This document shows, piece after piece, positions 1 to 6,072 of a stretch of 7,138 nt of DNA. The stretch comes from Paracoccaceae bacterium (GTDB taxonomy: Bacteria; Pseudomonadota; Alphaproteobacteria; Rhodobacterales; Rhodobacteraceae). The translations under genes were made by a program, and so were the position numbers. The stretch is from NCBI GenBank assembly GCA_021767525.1, contig JAASTF010000154.1, forward strand, positions 1-7,138. The letters are read 5' to 3'. How positions within the stretch are numbered: the first letter of the stretch is position 1; every line of letters starts with the position of its first letter. The notes under the pieces were generated by a model, which did no database searches, had not been told where the DNA came from, and saw nothing but the letters and a program-made list of their open reading frames with translations.

Positions 1-308
1 GCATGGCCCGGGCGCTGGCCGACGCCGCGCAAACCGTGGCCGACCCGGTCTGGCGCATGCCGTTCTGGGAGCCCTATGAAAAGATGATCGAACCCGGCAT
101 CGCCGATCTGGACAACGCGCCCTCGGGCGGCTTCGCAGGCTCGATCACCGCGGCCCTGTTCCTGCGCCGCTTCGTGGGCGACACGCCCTACACCCATTTC
201 GACATCTACGGCTGGAACCCGACCCCCGCCCCCGCCCGGCCCAAGGGCGGCGTGGGGCAGGGCGCGCGCGCCATCCTCGATGCGCTGCCGCAGGTGCTGG
301 GCCTGTGA
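1..308 (+). CDS. M17 leucyl aminopeptidase family protein, C-terminal part (5' truncated)
   Basis: Only the last 101 or so residues are inside the window; the reading frame is open from the left edge (first full codon at 3) to TGA at 306-308. The visible segment matches the C-terminal end of the M17 catalytic domain: an APSGGFAGSITAALFL stretch, then FLRRFV, TPYTHFDIYGW and a closing KGGVGQGARAILDAL helix. This is the same order as the GGAITAGCFL, HLDIAG and GATGRP...L elements I recall from PepA. The metal-binding NTDAEGR motif of the family would lie upstream, so catalytic competence cannot be judged. M17 enzymes are cytoplasmic dinuclear-metal exopeptidases that remove N-terminal residues from peptides. 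The stop overlaps the GTG of the NlpC/P60 gene (GTGA), which implies translational coupling and a shared transcript. Family assignment is firm; substrate is unknown. Confidence 0.85.
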   Translation, partial: MARALADAAQTVADPVWRMPFWEPYEKMIEPGIADLDNAPSGGFAGSITAALFLRRFVGDTPYTHFDIYGWNPTPAPARPKGGVGQGARAILDALPQVLGL

Positions 309-1177
309 CCGACCGGCGGCTGCTGCGCTTCAACGGACGCGTCGCGCATCAAAGCCTGCGCGGCACCGTCGACGCCGACACCTACACCGACGGCAAACGC
401 TGCGTCGTCACTGCGCCTGTTGCCGATCTGTGCGCGGAACCGGGCGGCGCGCGGGATCGTCAGTTGCTGCGCGGCGCGGTCTTCGTCGACCTCGACCATG
501 AACCCGGCTGGGTCTTCGGCTATGCCGAACGCGACGGCTATGTCGGCTGGGTCGAGATGATGGACCTCTACAACCCACCGCTTGACCCCGCCACGCACCG
601 GATCGCGGTGGCGCGCAGCTACGGCAAGACGACGCCGGGGCTCAAGGTCATGGGGCGCGTGCTGCCGCTGCCCTACGGCGCCGTTTTGCCGGTCACTGGC
701 GGCGACGACGCGTGGGCGCAGATCGCCTGGCGCAGCGGCGGCGTGACGGACGAGGTTCTGTTCGTGCCGCGCCAGCACCTCGCCCCCCGCGACCAGCGCG
801 AACCCGACCCTGTCGCTGTGGCCGAACGCCTGCTGGGCACGCCTTACCTATGGGGCGGAAACTCGTCCTTCGGGATCGACTGTTCCGGCCTCGTGCAGAT
901 TGCCTGCCATGCCTGCGGCATCGACTGCCCCGGCGACAGCGACCAGCAACAGGCCCATTTCCCCGCCGCCCCCGACGCCACCTACCAGCGCGGCGACCTG
1001 CTGTTCTGGCGCGGCCACGTGGCCTGGGTCGTCGATGCCCACACCCTGATCCACGCCAACGCCCACCACATGGCCGTGGCCCATGAACCCATCGCCGCCG
1101 CCATCGCACGGATCGCGGCGCAGGGCGATGGCCCCGTCACCCATCACGCCCGTCCACCCCTTCATCTTGCCAAGTAA
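305..1177 (+). CDS. NlpC/P60 family cysteine peptidase with SH3-like N-terminal domains
   Basis: A 290-residue protein starting at GTG 305, chosen because it overlaps the preceding stop by 4 bases and gives the whole domain architecture. Residues about 33-90 and 98-160 look like two bacterial SH3-like modules (GYVGWVEMMDL and a VLFVPRQHL end are typical). Residues about 167-290 are the NlpC/P60 papain-like domain: YLWGGNSSFGIDCSGLVQ gives nucleophile C193, GHVAWVVD gives H238 and LIHANAHH gives H250, so the C-H-H triad is intact. The layout resembles dipeptidyl-peptidase VI/YkfC enzymes, which cut the gamma-D-Glu to diamino acid bond in L-Ala-gamma-D-Glu-mDAP peptides. There is no signal peptide or membrane segment, so a cytoplasmic muropeptide-recycling role is inferred, with the adjacent M17 aminopeptidase as probable partner. 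The SD is weak, consistent with translational coupling. The exact substrate is not proven by sequence. Confidence 0.88.
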   Translation: MTDRRLLRFNGRVAHQSLRGTVDADTYTDGKRCVVTAPVADLCAEPGGARDRQLLRGAVFVDLDHEPGWVFGYAERDGYVGWVEMMDLYNPPLDPATHRIAVARSYGKTTPGLKVMGRVLPLPYGAVLPVTGGDDAWAQIAWRSGGVTDEVLFVPRQHLAPRDQREPDPVAVAERLLGTPYLWGGNSSFGIDCSGLVQIACHACGIDCPGDSDQQQAHFPAAPDATYQRGDLLFWRGHVAWVVDAHTLIHANAHHMAVAHEPIAAAIARIAAQGDGPVTHHARPPLHLAK

Positions 1178-1188
1178 ACTCCGGGGGT

Positions 1189-1206
1189 TTGGGGGCTGGC
1201 CCCCAA
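1189..1206. repeat. Perfect G/C-rich inverted repeat (hairpin) between peptidase and ureohydrolase genes
   Basis: TTGGGGGC (1189-1196) and GCCCCCAA (1199-1206) are exact reverse complements around a 2-base centre. As RNA this gives a 7-bp stem with a CTGG loop. It is preceded by CCGGGGG (1181-1187), making a very G-rich 5' flank. It sits 11 bases after the peptidase stop and 23 bases before the ureohydrolase ATG. There is no T-tract, so a classical intrinsic terminator is unlikely; it may act as an mRNA-end stabiliser or be a copy of a dispersed intergenic repeat. The structure is certain at sequence level, the function is not. Confidence 0.6.
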
Positions 1207-1218
1207 TGGCCCCGACAC

Positions 1219-1223
1219 AGGAG
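1219..1223 (+). promoter_or_regulatory. Shine-Dalgarno site fixing the ureohydrolase start
   Basis: AGGAG lies 6 bases before ATG 1230. The frame is open upstream to an ATG at 1083, but that would add 49 low-complexity residues lying inside the peptidase gene and the hairpin. The SD therefore favours 1230. Confidence 0.75.
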
Positions 1224-1229
1224 CCCGCG

Positions 1230-2198
1230 ATGACCTCAGATCCCTTTTTCCACCCCGTCAGCGGCTTTGACCTGCCGCGCTTTGCCGGCGTGCCAACCTT
1301 CATGCGCCTGCCGCATCTGGGCCTCGATGACCCGCGCCTTGCCGACGTGCGGATCGGTCTGGTGGGCGTGCCCTGGGACAGCGGCACCACCAACCGCCCC
1401 GGCCCGCGCCACGGGCCGCGCCAGCTGCGAGATGCCTCGACCATGATCCGCGCGCAGCATGGCGTAACCGGCGTGCGCCCGTTCGAGATGGTGAATTGCG
1501 CCGACCTGGGCGATGTCGGCCCCAACCCGGCGGATATTCAGGACAGCCTTTCCCGCATCACCGCCTTTTACGACCGGCTGGTGCAGGCGGGCATCACGCC
1601 GCTGACGGCGGGGGGCGATCACCTGACCTCGCTGCCCGTTCTGCGCGCGCTGGCCAAATCCGGCCCGCTTGGCATGGTGCATTTCGACAGCCACACCGAC
1701 CTGTTCCACAGCTATTTCGGCGGCACGATGTACACCCACGGCACCCCCTTTCGCCGCGCGGTCGAGGAAGGGCTGCTCGACCCGAAACGCGTGGTGCAGA
1801 TCGGCATTCGCGGCACCGCCTACGACAGCGAGGATCGCGATTTCGCCGACAGCGTGGGCATCCGCGTGATCCCGATCGAGGAATTTCACGCCCGCGGTGT
1901 GACCGATGTAATGGCCGAGGCGCGGCAGATCGTCGGCACCGCGCCCACCTATCTCAGCTACGATATCGATTTCGTCGACCCCACCTTCGCCCCCGGCACC
2001 GGCACGCCCGAGGTGGGCGGGCCGAACAGCTACCAGGCGCTACAAGTGGTGCGCGAACTGGCGGGCGTGAACCTGATCGGCGCCGACATGGTCGAGGTTT
2101 CGCCGCCCTTCGACGCCTCGGGCAACACCGCCTTTTTGGCGGTGTCGATCATGTTCGAAATGCTCTGCGTGATGGCCCCGCAACTGGCCAGGGGGTAA
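1230..2198 (+). CDS. speB: Ureohydrolase, agmatinase / guanidinobutyrase type
   Basis: A 322-residue member of the arginase/agmatinase family, close to the usual 300-320. All six predicted Mn ligands are visible: H131 in GGDHLTSL, D153/H155/D157 in HFDSHTD, and D245/D247 in SYDIDFVDP, followed by the signature APGTGTPEVGG (254-264). H170 in MYTHGTPFRR and E289 in DMVEVSPPFD are also as expected. The family hydrolyses a guanidino group to urea plus an amine; agmatinase gives putrescine and guanidinobutyrase gives 4-aminobutyrate. The N-terminus (LPRFAGVPTFMRLPHL) and C-terminus (VSIMFEMLCVMAP) resemble, from memory, the guanidinobutyrase/agmatinase subgroup, so the symbol is a family-level label and the substrate is open. 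No transporter, decarboxylase or regulator sits beside it to settle the point. It is probably a cytoplasmic enzyme. It is convergent with polA, whose stop is 8 bases away. Confidence 0.85.
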   Translation: MTSDPFFHPVSGFDLPRFAGVPTFMRLPHLGLDDPRLADVRIGLVGVPWDSGTTNRPGPRHGPRQLRDASTMIRAQHGVTGVRPFEMVNCADLGDVGPNPADIQDSLSRITAFYDRLVQAGITPLTAGGDHLTSLPVLRALAKSGPLGMVHFDSHTDLFHSYFGGTMYTHGTPFRRAVEEGLLDPKRVVQIGIRGTAYDSEDRDFADSVGIRVIPIEEFHARGVTDVMAEARQIVGTAPTYLSYDIDFVDPTFAPGTGTPEVGGPNSYQALQVVRELAGVNLIGADMVEVSPPFDASGNTAFLAVSIMFEMLCVMAPQLARG

Positions 2199-2217
2199 GG
2201 CGCGGCTTAATGCGCCT
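2198..2217. terminator. Small hairpin between convergent stops (weak terminator candidate)
   Basis: AGGCGC (2198-2203) pairs with GCGCCT (2212-2217) around an 8-base loop that contains the polA stop. It overlaps the last base of the ureohydrolase stop. The stem is only 6 bp and no T-run follows on either strand, so this is a weak candidate for a shared bidirectional 3' end. No better terminator is visible in the 8-base gap. Confidence 0.2.
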
Positions 2218-5005
2218 CGGCCCAGTTGGCGCCCTGGCCCGCATCCACGATCAGCGGCACGTCCAGATGCACCGCCGGGTCCGACGCGCCCTCCATCACC
2301 TCGCGGGCGACGGCGATGACCTTGTCGGCGGCACCCTCATCGACCTCGAACAGCAATTCGTCATGCACCTGCAACAGCATCTTGGCGGGCAGGTCGGCAA
2401 TCGCGTCGGGCATCCGCACCATCGCGCGCCGGATCACGTCGGCGGCGGTGCCCTGGATCGGCGCGTTGATCGCCGCGCGCTTGGCAAAGCCCGCGCCGGG
2501 GCCCTTGGCGTTGATTTCGGGCGTGTGAATCTTGCGGCCGAACAGGGTTTGGACGAACCCGTGCTCCTTGGCGAATTTCACCGTGTCGTTCATGTAATCC
2601 TTGATGCCGGGGAAACGCTCGAAATAGCGGTCGATGAACCCCTGCGCCTCGGCCCGCGGGATGCGCAGGTTGCGCGCCAGGCCAAAGCCCGAAATGCCAT
2701 AGATCACGCCGAAATTGATGGCCTTGGCCTGTCGGCGCACCTCGGGCGTCATTTCGTCCAATGGCACGTCGAACATTTCGCTGGCGGTCATGGCGTGAAT
2801 GTCCTGGCCGTCGCGAAACGCCGCTTTCAGCGCGTCGATCCCCGCCACATGCGCCAGGATGCGCAGCTCGATCTGGCTGTAATCCAGGCTCAGCAGCACC
2901 TTGCCTTCCTCGGCCACAAAGGCCTCGCGGATGCGGCGGCCTTCTTCGGTGCGCACGGGGATGTTTTGCAGGTTCGGATCGGTCGAGGCCAAGCGCCCCG
3001 TGCTGGCCCCCGTCTGCACATATGACGTGTGCACGCGGCCCGTATCGGGGTCGATATGATCTTGCAGCGCATCGGTGTAGGTGGATTTCAGCTTGCTCAC
3101 CTGCCGCCAGTCCAGGATGCGGGCGGGCAGGTCATGCTCGGTCGCCAGATCCTCCAGCACATCGGCGGGGGTCGAGTATTTGCCCGTCTTGCCCTTCTTG
3201 CCGCCTTCCAGCCCCATCTTTTCGAACAGGATTTCGCCCACCTGCGCGGGCGAGCCCACGTTGAACTTTTCGCCCGCCAACTGGTGAATCTCGTCCTCCA
3301 GCTGCGCCATTTTCTGCGCAAAGGCGCCCGACATGCGGCTTAGCACCTGCCGATCCACCTTGATGCCCGTCATCTCCATCCCTGCCAGCACCGGCACCAG
3401 CGGGCGTTCCAGCGTTTCATAGACGGTGGTTACCTGCGTCTGATGCAACTGCGGCTTGAACCGCTGCCACAGGCGCAGGGTGATATCGGCGTCTTCGGCG
3501 GCGTATTTCACCGCCTCGTCGATCGGCACCCGGTCAAACGTGATCTGGCTTTTGCCGGTGCCGATCAGTTCCTTGATCGGGATCGGCGTGTGGCCCAGAT
3601 ACCGCTCGGCCAGCGCATCCATCCCGTGCCCGTGCAGCCCCGCGTTCATCGCGTAAGACATCAGCATCGTGTCGTCTATTGGCGCGATCAGCACGCCATA
3701 CCGCGCGAAAATCTTGGCGTCGTATTTCATGTTCTGGCCGATTTTCAGAACCGACGGGTCTTCCAACACCGGCTTCAACGCGGCCAGCGCGTCATCCAAG
3801 GGTATCTGCCCTTCGGCCAAATCGTCCGACCCGAACAGGTCATCCGCCCCGCCCGCGCGATGGGTCAGCGGGATGTAACAGGCGTGCCCCGCATCCACGG
3901 CCAGCGAAATGCCCACCAGATCGGCCTGCATTTCGTTGAGGCCCGTGGTTTCGGTGTCGATGGCCACGTATCCGCGCTCGTTGATGCGGTCGATCCAAGC
4001 CTGCAAAGCGTCCAGATCGCGGACGCATTCATACTTGTCCGGCTCGAACGGCAGGTCGGCGGGGCCTTCCACCTCGGTGCCGCCCGGATCGGTGTCCATG
4101 ATAACCGGCGGCTCGACATCCAGCGCGTCGGCGATGCGTTTCGACAGAGTCCGAAACTCCATCTCGGCCAGGAATTCCAGCAGCTTGTCGGGATCGACCT
4201 CGCGCACCTCCAGATCGTCCAGAGTGAACGGCAGGTCCATGTCGCAATCCAACTGCACCAGCTTTTTCGACAGCTCGATCTGGTCGCGCTTTTCGATCAG
4301 AGTTTCGCGGCGCTTGGGCTGCTTGATTTCCTCGGCGCGGTCCAACAGCTCTTCAAGGCTTCCGAACTCGTTGATCAGCAGCGCCGCGGTCTTGATCCCG
4401 ATGCCGGGCGCGCCGGGCACGTTGTCAACGCTGTCGCCCGCCAGCGCCTGCACGTCGACCACCCGTTCGGGGCCTACACCAAACTTTTCTTCCACGCCTT
4501 CGCGGTCGATGCGGCGGTTCTTCATCGGGTCCAGCATTTCGACGCCGTCGCCCACCAGCTGCATCAAATCCTTGTCAGAGCTCAGGATCGTCACCCGCCC
4601 CCCGGCCTCGCGCGCCTGGGTGGCCAGCGTGGCCATGATGTCGTCGGCCTCGAACCCCTCGATTTCCTTGCAGGCGATGTTGAACGCCTCGGTCGCGCGG
4701 CGGGTCAGCGGGATCTGCGGGCGCAGATCCTCGGGCATCTCGTCGCGGTTGGCCTTGTATTGATCGTACAGGTCGTTGCGGAAGGTGTGGCTGCCCTTGT
4801 CGAACACCACCGCCACATGCGTGGGCGCGTCGGACCCGCTGTTGTTGCCGTCGATATAGCGTTGCAGCATGTTGCAAAACCCGCTGACCGCCCCGATGGG
4901 CAACCCGTCGGATTTCCGCGTCAGCGGTGGCAGGGCGTGGTAGGCGCGAAAGATATAGGCCGACCCGTCGATCAGATGCAGGTGACAACCCTTGCCGAAT
5001 GCCAT
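2207..5005 (-). CDS. polA: DNA polymerase I
   Basis: A 932-residue full-length Pol I with all three domains. The 5' nuclease occupies about residues 8-300: D13 in LIDGS, D69 in VVFDKG, E119/D121/D122 in GFEADD, D144/D146 in SSDKD, and the helix-hairpin-helix GAPGIGIKTA. The 3'-5' proofreading domain spans about 325-520 with D350/E352 (DTETTGL), D429 (NMKYD), and Y501/D505 (YAAED), so it should be active. The polymerase domain spans about 530-932: motif A D708 (LSLDYSQIELR), motif B R757/K761/F765 (RRQAKAINFGVIYG), and motif C H881/D882/E883 (LLQVHDELLF). It fills gaps and removes RNA primers in replication and repair. The start at ATG 5005 is preferred over a GTG at 5047 because GGAGGG lies 7 bases before it. 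The gene lies 66 bases after the DsbA-like gene on the same strand and may be co-transcribed. Confidence 0.98.
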   Translation of the reverse strand: MAFGKGCHLHLIDGSAYIFRAYHALPPLTRKSDGLPIGAVSGFCNMLQRYIDGNNSGSDAPTHVAVVFDKGSHTFRNDLYDQYKANRDEMPEDLRPQIPLTRRATEAFNIACKEIEGFEADDIMATLATQAREAGGRVTILSSDKDLMQLVGDGVEMLDPMKNRRIDREGVEEKFGVGPERVVDVQALAGDSVDNVPGAPGIGIKTAALLINEFGSLEELLDRAEEIKQPKRRETLIEKRDQIELSKKLVQLDCDMDLPFTLDDLEVREVDPDKLLEFLAEMEFRTLSKRIADALDVEPPVIMDTDPGGTEVEGPADLPFEPDKYECVRDLDALQAWIDRINERGYVAIDTETTGLNEMQADLVGISLAVDAGHACYIPLTHRAGGADDLFGSDDLAEGQIPLDDALAALKPVLEDPSVLKIGQNMKYDAKIFARYGVLIAPIDDTMLMSYAMNAGLHGHGMDALAERYLGHTPIPIKELIGTGKSQITFDRVPIDEAVKYAAEDADITLRLWQRFKPQLHQTQVTTVYETLERPLVPVLAGMEMTGIKVDRQVLSRMSGAFAQKMAQLEDEIHQLAGEKFNVGSPAQVGEILFEKMGLEGGKKGKTGKYSTPADVLEDLATEHDLPARILDWRQVSKLKSTYTDALQDHIDPDTGRVHTSYVQTGASTGRLASTDPNLQNIPVRTEEGRRIREAFVAEEGKVLLSLDYSQIELRILAHVAGIDALKAAFRDGQDIHAMTASEMFDVPLDEMTPEVRRQAKAINFGVIYGISGFGLARNLRIPRAEAQGFIDRYFERFPGIKDYMNDTVKFAKEHGFVQTLFGRKIHTPEINAKGPGAGFAKRAAINAPIQGTAADVIRRAMVRMPDAIADLPAKMLLQVHDELLFEVDEGAADKVIAVAREVMEGASDPAVHLDVPLIVDAGQGANWAEAH

Positions 5006-5012
5006 GTTCAAA

Positions 5013-5018
5013 CCCTCC
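5013..5018 (-). promoter_or_regulatory. Shine-Dalgarno site for polA
   Basis: On the minus strand GGAGGG lies 7 bases upstream of ATG 5005. It decides the start: the alternative GTG at 5047 has no comparable site and would add 14 residues before the conserved LHLIDGSAYIFRAYHA block. Confidence 0.75.
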
Positions 5019-5047
5019 GCGCGATCATTGCCCGCCGTTCTTGCCAC

Positions 5048-5064
5048 GAAGCGGCGCGCGCTTC
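5048..5064 (-). other. Hairpin in the DsbA-like / polA spacer
   Basis: GAAGCG (5048-5053) and CGCTTC (5059-5064) form a perfect 6-bp stem with a 5-base loop. It starts 7 bases after the DsbA-like stop in the direction of transcription. No T-run follows on the minus strand, so it could be a weak terminator, an attenuator or a processing site ahead of polA. Function not established. Confidence 0.3.
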
Positions 5065-5071
5065 CAGCGGG

Positions 5072-5875
5072 TTAACGCGCGGTGTCGCAGGGCGACGGGC
5101 TTGGGTCGGTGCGCGCGTCGTGGATCAGCGCCGTCAGCCGCCGTTCGTCCATCCGGCCCGTGACCACCGTGCGCCCGATCACCAGCCCGGGCGTGCCGAT
5201 GAACCCGAACCGCCGCGCCAGCGCCGCGGTCCGCGTCAGCTGGCGCTCCACCGCCGGGCCGGTCATGTCGGCCAGCAGGCGCTTGGGGTCGATCCCGGCC
5301 TGCTGCGCCAGCGTTGCCAGGTAGGCATCGGTCGGCAGGGCCAGCCCACCCATCAGCGCATGGTGGAACGTGGCATAGGCGCCTTGCGCCCGTGCCGCCA
5401 GGGCCGCGCGCGCCGCCCGGCGCGAGGGCTGCCCAAGGATCGGCCATTCATGCCATGTGACGTGGAGGCCGGGCTGCTGCGCCAGCCGCGCCAGCAGCGG
5501 GCTCATCTGCCGGCAATTCACACAGCGCGCATCGGTGAAATAGGCGATCGGCACCGCATCCGGCGGCCGACCCGGATCGAACAGCCCGGCGCAGGGGGCG
5601 GTGGGGGCGGGGCGCGGCGCGGGGTCGCTGTCGATCCCGACAAAGGGCGTCGGCCCGCCCGACACCGCCCCGCCCGCAACGCGGCGAAACCCCGGCAACC
5701 CCGGTATCGGCTGATACGCGATCCGCCCATCCGCGAACCGCCGCAACAGGCCCGAGCCGCCAAAGGCCAGGCCCGCGGCCCCGGCCAATATGGCCAGGTT
5801 CAGGAAACCGCGGCGTGAGGTCAGGCTTTGCCCTCGAACTCGCGATGCACGTATTTCGCATCGCAATAGGGGCAT
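5072..5875 (-). CDS. DsbA/Com1-type thiol-disulfide oxidoreductase with Tat-like signal sequence
   Basis: Counting from ATG 5875 (267 residues), a twin-arginine-like motif SRRGFLN (20-26) is followed by a hydrophobic stretch LAILAGAAGLAFGG. The protein is therefore probably exported or membrane-anchored in the periplasm. The thioredoxin fold follows: YFTDARCVNC (C118/C121), then WPILGQPS and ARAQGAYATFHHALM as in Com1-like DsbA proteins, and a cis-proline loop FIGTPGLVIG (P229). Such proteins oxidise or isomerise disulfides in exported proteins. The dipeptide between the cysteines, V-N, is unusual for DsbA (P-H in E. coli), so redox behaviour cannot be predicted. Extra cysteines are at C95 and C263. 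The start is uncertain: ATG 5875 overlaps the zinc-finger gene by 55 bases without a good SD; TTG 5866 and GTG 5911 are also in frame. A CTG at 5824 has GAGGG 6 bases upstream, overlaps the zinc-finger stop as CTGA, and would put the RR motif at the very N-terminus (250 residues). Fold assignment is solid; partner unknown. Confidence 0.8.
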   Translation of the reverse strand: MPLLRCEIRASRVRGQSLTSRRGFLNLAILAGAAGLAFGGSGLLRRFADGRIAYQPIPGLPGFRRVAGGAVSGGPTPFVGIDSDPAPRPAPTAPCAGLFDPGRPPDAVPIAYFTDARCVNCRQMSPLLARLAQQPGLHVTWHEWPILGQPSRRAARAALAARAQGAYATFHHALMGGLALPTDAYLATLAQQAGIDPKRLLADMTGPAVERQLTRTAALARRFGFIGTPGLVIGRTVVTGRMDERRLTALIHDARTDPSPSPCDTAR

Positions 5876-6000
5876 TCCACGAACCCGGTTTCCTGCGGGA
5901 TCTGCAACCACACGCGCGGATGACCCAGCGCGCCCTCGCCGCCGTCGCAGGCCACGCGCCAGCTGTCCACAACCTTGGTTTCGGGGGCGTCGATCGACAT
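5821..6000 (-). CDS. Small CHCC-type zinc-finger protein (NDUFS6-like)
   Basis: A 59-residue protein starting at ATG 6000, with AAGGGA 8 bases upstream. The zinc ligands are C18, H27, C43 and C46 in VACDGGEGALGHPRVWL and ECPYCDAKYV. The CDGGxGALGHP block closely matches mitochondrial complex I subunit NDUFS6, and alphaproteobacterial complex I (Paracoccus) has been reported to contain a homologue. The likely role is therefore as an accessory or assembly zinc subunit of NADH:quinone oxidoreductase, though this gene is not next to any nuo gene here. There is no signal peptide, consistent with a cytoplasmic matrix-side location. It is the first gene of the minus-strand group and its stop overlaps or lies within the 5' end of the DsbA-like gene. 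The frame stays open far upstream opposite the ABC gene, but SD and homology place the start at 6000. Confidence 0.88.
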   Translation of the reverse strand: MSIDAPETKVVDSWRVACDGGEGALGHPRVWLQIPQETGFVECPYCDAKYVHREFEGKA

Positions 6001-6032
6001 GGGGACATTCCCTTTCGGCTGCTGATGGTTTA

Positions 6033-6063
6033 GCCCCTTATGAGCGAAGCAGCGATAAGGGGC
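6033..6063. promoter_or_regulatory. Perfect 9-bp inverted repeat in the divergent promoter region
   Basis: GCCCCTTAT (6033-6041) and ATAAGGGGC (6055-6063) are exact reverse complements separated by 13 bases. It lies in the 72-base spacer between the divergent zinc-finger and ABC genes. As DNA it could be a repressor or activator site acting on both directions. As RNA on the + strand, the CCCCTT arm would pair with AAGGGG, an SD-like sequence 10 bases before ATG 6073, and could limit ABC translation. Sequence symmetry is certain; either role is inference. Confidence 0.45.
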
Positions 6064-6065
6064 AA
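6037..6065 (-). promoter_or_regulatory. Candidate sigma70-type promoter for the zinc-finger / DsbA / polA group
   Basis: Minus-strand TTGCCC (6065-6060) and CATAAG (6042-6037) are separated by exactly 17 bases, each matching 4 of 6 consensus positions. Transcription would begin about 30 bases before the zinc-finger ATG. Both boxes lie within or at the edges of the inverted repeat, so a protein bound to the repeat would block polymerase. Such matches arise by chance often enough to keep confidence low. Confidence 0.3.
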
Positions 6066-6072
6066 GGCCACC

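Noticed and set aside
1083..1229. Upstream ATG extension of the ureohydrolase
   Set aside because: It would add 49 residues encoded inside the peptidase gene and the hairpin; AGGAG directly before 1230 explains the start.
206..1889. Minus-strand open frames (206-778, 848-1525, 1236-1889) opposite the peptidase and ureohydrolase genes
   Set aside because: They have no recognisable domains or SD sites and fully overlap well-supported + strand genes.
1496..3025. 509-codon + strand frame running through the ureohydrolase and into the 3' half of polA
   Set aside because: It is out of frame with the ureohydrolase and antisense to polA, with Arg/Pro/His-rich composition and no domain.
5006..5047. 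GTG start of polA at 5047
   Set aside because: There is no SD there, while GGAGGG lies correctly before ATG 5005 and homology begins just after it.
3443..5818. A 791-codon open frame on the + strand opposite polA and the DsbA-like gene
   Set aside because: It is a by-product of GC-rich third codon positions on the minus strand. It shows no motif, has biased His/Arg/Gln-rich composition and spans two real genes.
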